This document shows positions 63,862-64,000 of a DNA stretch of 64,000 bases, piece by piece. The stretch is from Paenibacillus fonticola DSM 21315. GTDB taxonomy: Bacteria > Bacillota > Bacilli > Paenibacillales > Paenibacillaceae. Below the pieces are notes generated by a model. That model was not told where the DNA came from. It did no database searches and was given only the letters and a program-made list of their open reading frames with translations. Where the stretch lies: the NCBI RefSeq assembly GCF_000381905.1, contig NZ_KB907259.1:38323-102322 (forward strand), in the 5' to 3' direction. A program made the position numbers and the translations under genes. Numbering within the stretch: the stretch's first letter is position 1; every line of letters begins with the position of its first letter.

Positions 63862-64000
63862 ACTTAATTTATATCGGAAGAAATGGGATGTTTTACATAC
63901 AATTTGTCGAAATGTTTTTTTAACTCAAATTTCGGTGCTTTCATGGTTCTCGCGCAATGCAGGGATTGTATATGAAAAATCATATACAAACACTCGTGTA
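63862..64000. other. Right edge of window, no gene seen
   Basis: AT-rich non-coding sequence up to the window end, likely the promoter region of the minus-strand membrane-protein gene. The last 31 bases contain TATATGAAAAATCATATA, an inverted repeat. Confidence 0.4.

Overview
The window looks like a chromosomal segment of a Paenibacillus-type bacterium (Bacillota, Paenibacillaceae). Pointers are strong AGGAGG-type ribosome sites with frequent GTG/TTG starts, LplB/LplC-type sugar ABC importers paired with YesN/YesM two-component systems, an S-layer-homology (SLH) surface protein, a GbsR-controlled OpuA importer, a T-box upstream of argS, and the ydcC-alr-endoAI-endoA ... tex gene order known from Bacillus subtilis. 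The genus is inferred from gene content; no database search was possible.

Layout. 1-3.6 kb: glycine-betaine importer opuA (AA-AB-AC, AC cut by the window edge) divergent from gbsR. 3.7-6.0 kb: a membrane-anchored alpha/beta hydrolase. 6.0-6.6 kb: non-coding stretch with a sigma-A-like promoter followed by a 346-bp unit bounded by 18-bp perfect inverted repeats (MITE-like). 6.6-17.4 kb: carbohydrate block: AraC regulator, BadF-type sugar kinase, GH4 phospho-glycosidase, lplB-lplC-solute-binding lipoprotein, yesN-yesM. 17.3-18.8 kb: aspartase. 19-22.7 kb: two small ORFs, then an ABC-2 exporter with its OmpR/HisKA pair. 22.8-24.8 kb: MFS transporter, a small Arg-tailed membrane protein, and the C-terminal remnant of a GH88 glycosidase. 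24.9-30.7 kb: a pseudokinase-GAF-LuxR regulator followed by a 1270-residue SLH protein that seems to start at ATT. 30.8-38.0 kb: chemoreceptor, SARP-like response regulator, Fur-controlled siderophore-binding lipoprotein, small membrane protein, decayed beta-lactamase and TetR genes, 7TM-PAS-GGDEF diguanylate cyclase.

38.4-48.3 kb: conserved core: YdcC-like lipoprotein, alanine racemase, MazE/MazF-type EndoAI/EndoA, DUF4190-like protein, Tex, two small unknown proteins, tRNA-Arg(UCU) whose 3' end plus terminator is duplicated 138 bp downstream, and T-box-controlled argS. 48.4-55.5 kb: LacI-regulated sugar operon (regulator, binding lipoprotein, two permeases, large uncharacterised probable glycosidase). 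55.8-57.3 kb: PilZ protein, PadR regulator and a Gly-rich HAAS-like partner. 57.5-61.8 kb: stalk-domain/beta-propeller protein plus pstS-pstC-pstA without pstB. 62.0-63.8 kb: glutathione peroxidase, thioredoxin-like protein, and a membrane protein whose stop codon lies in a 23-bp minisatellite.

Functionally the segment mixes sugar scavenging, osmoprotectant, iron and phosphate uptake, and envelope functions with several signalling devices. I found no CRISPR array, prophage or intact insertion sequence. Strongest candidates for new biology: the tRNA-Arg 3'-end duplication beside T-box argS, the pseudokinase-GAF-LuxR regulator, the probable ATT start codon, and the uncharacterised 811-residue enzyme with its defined LacI operators.
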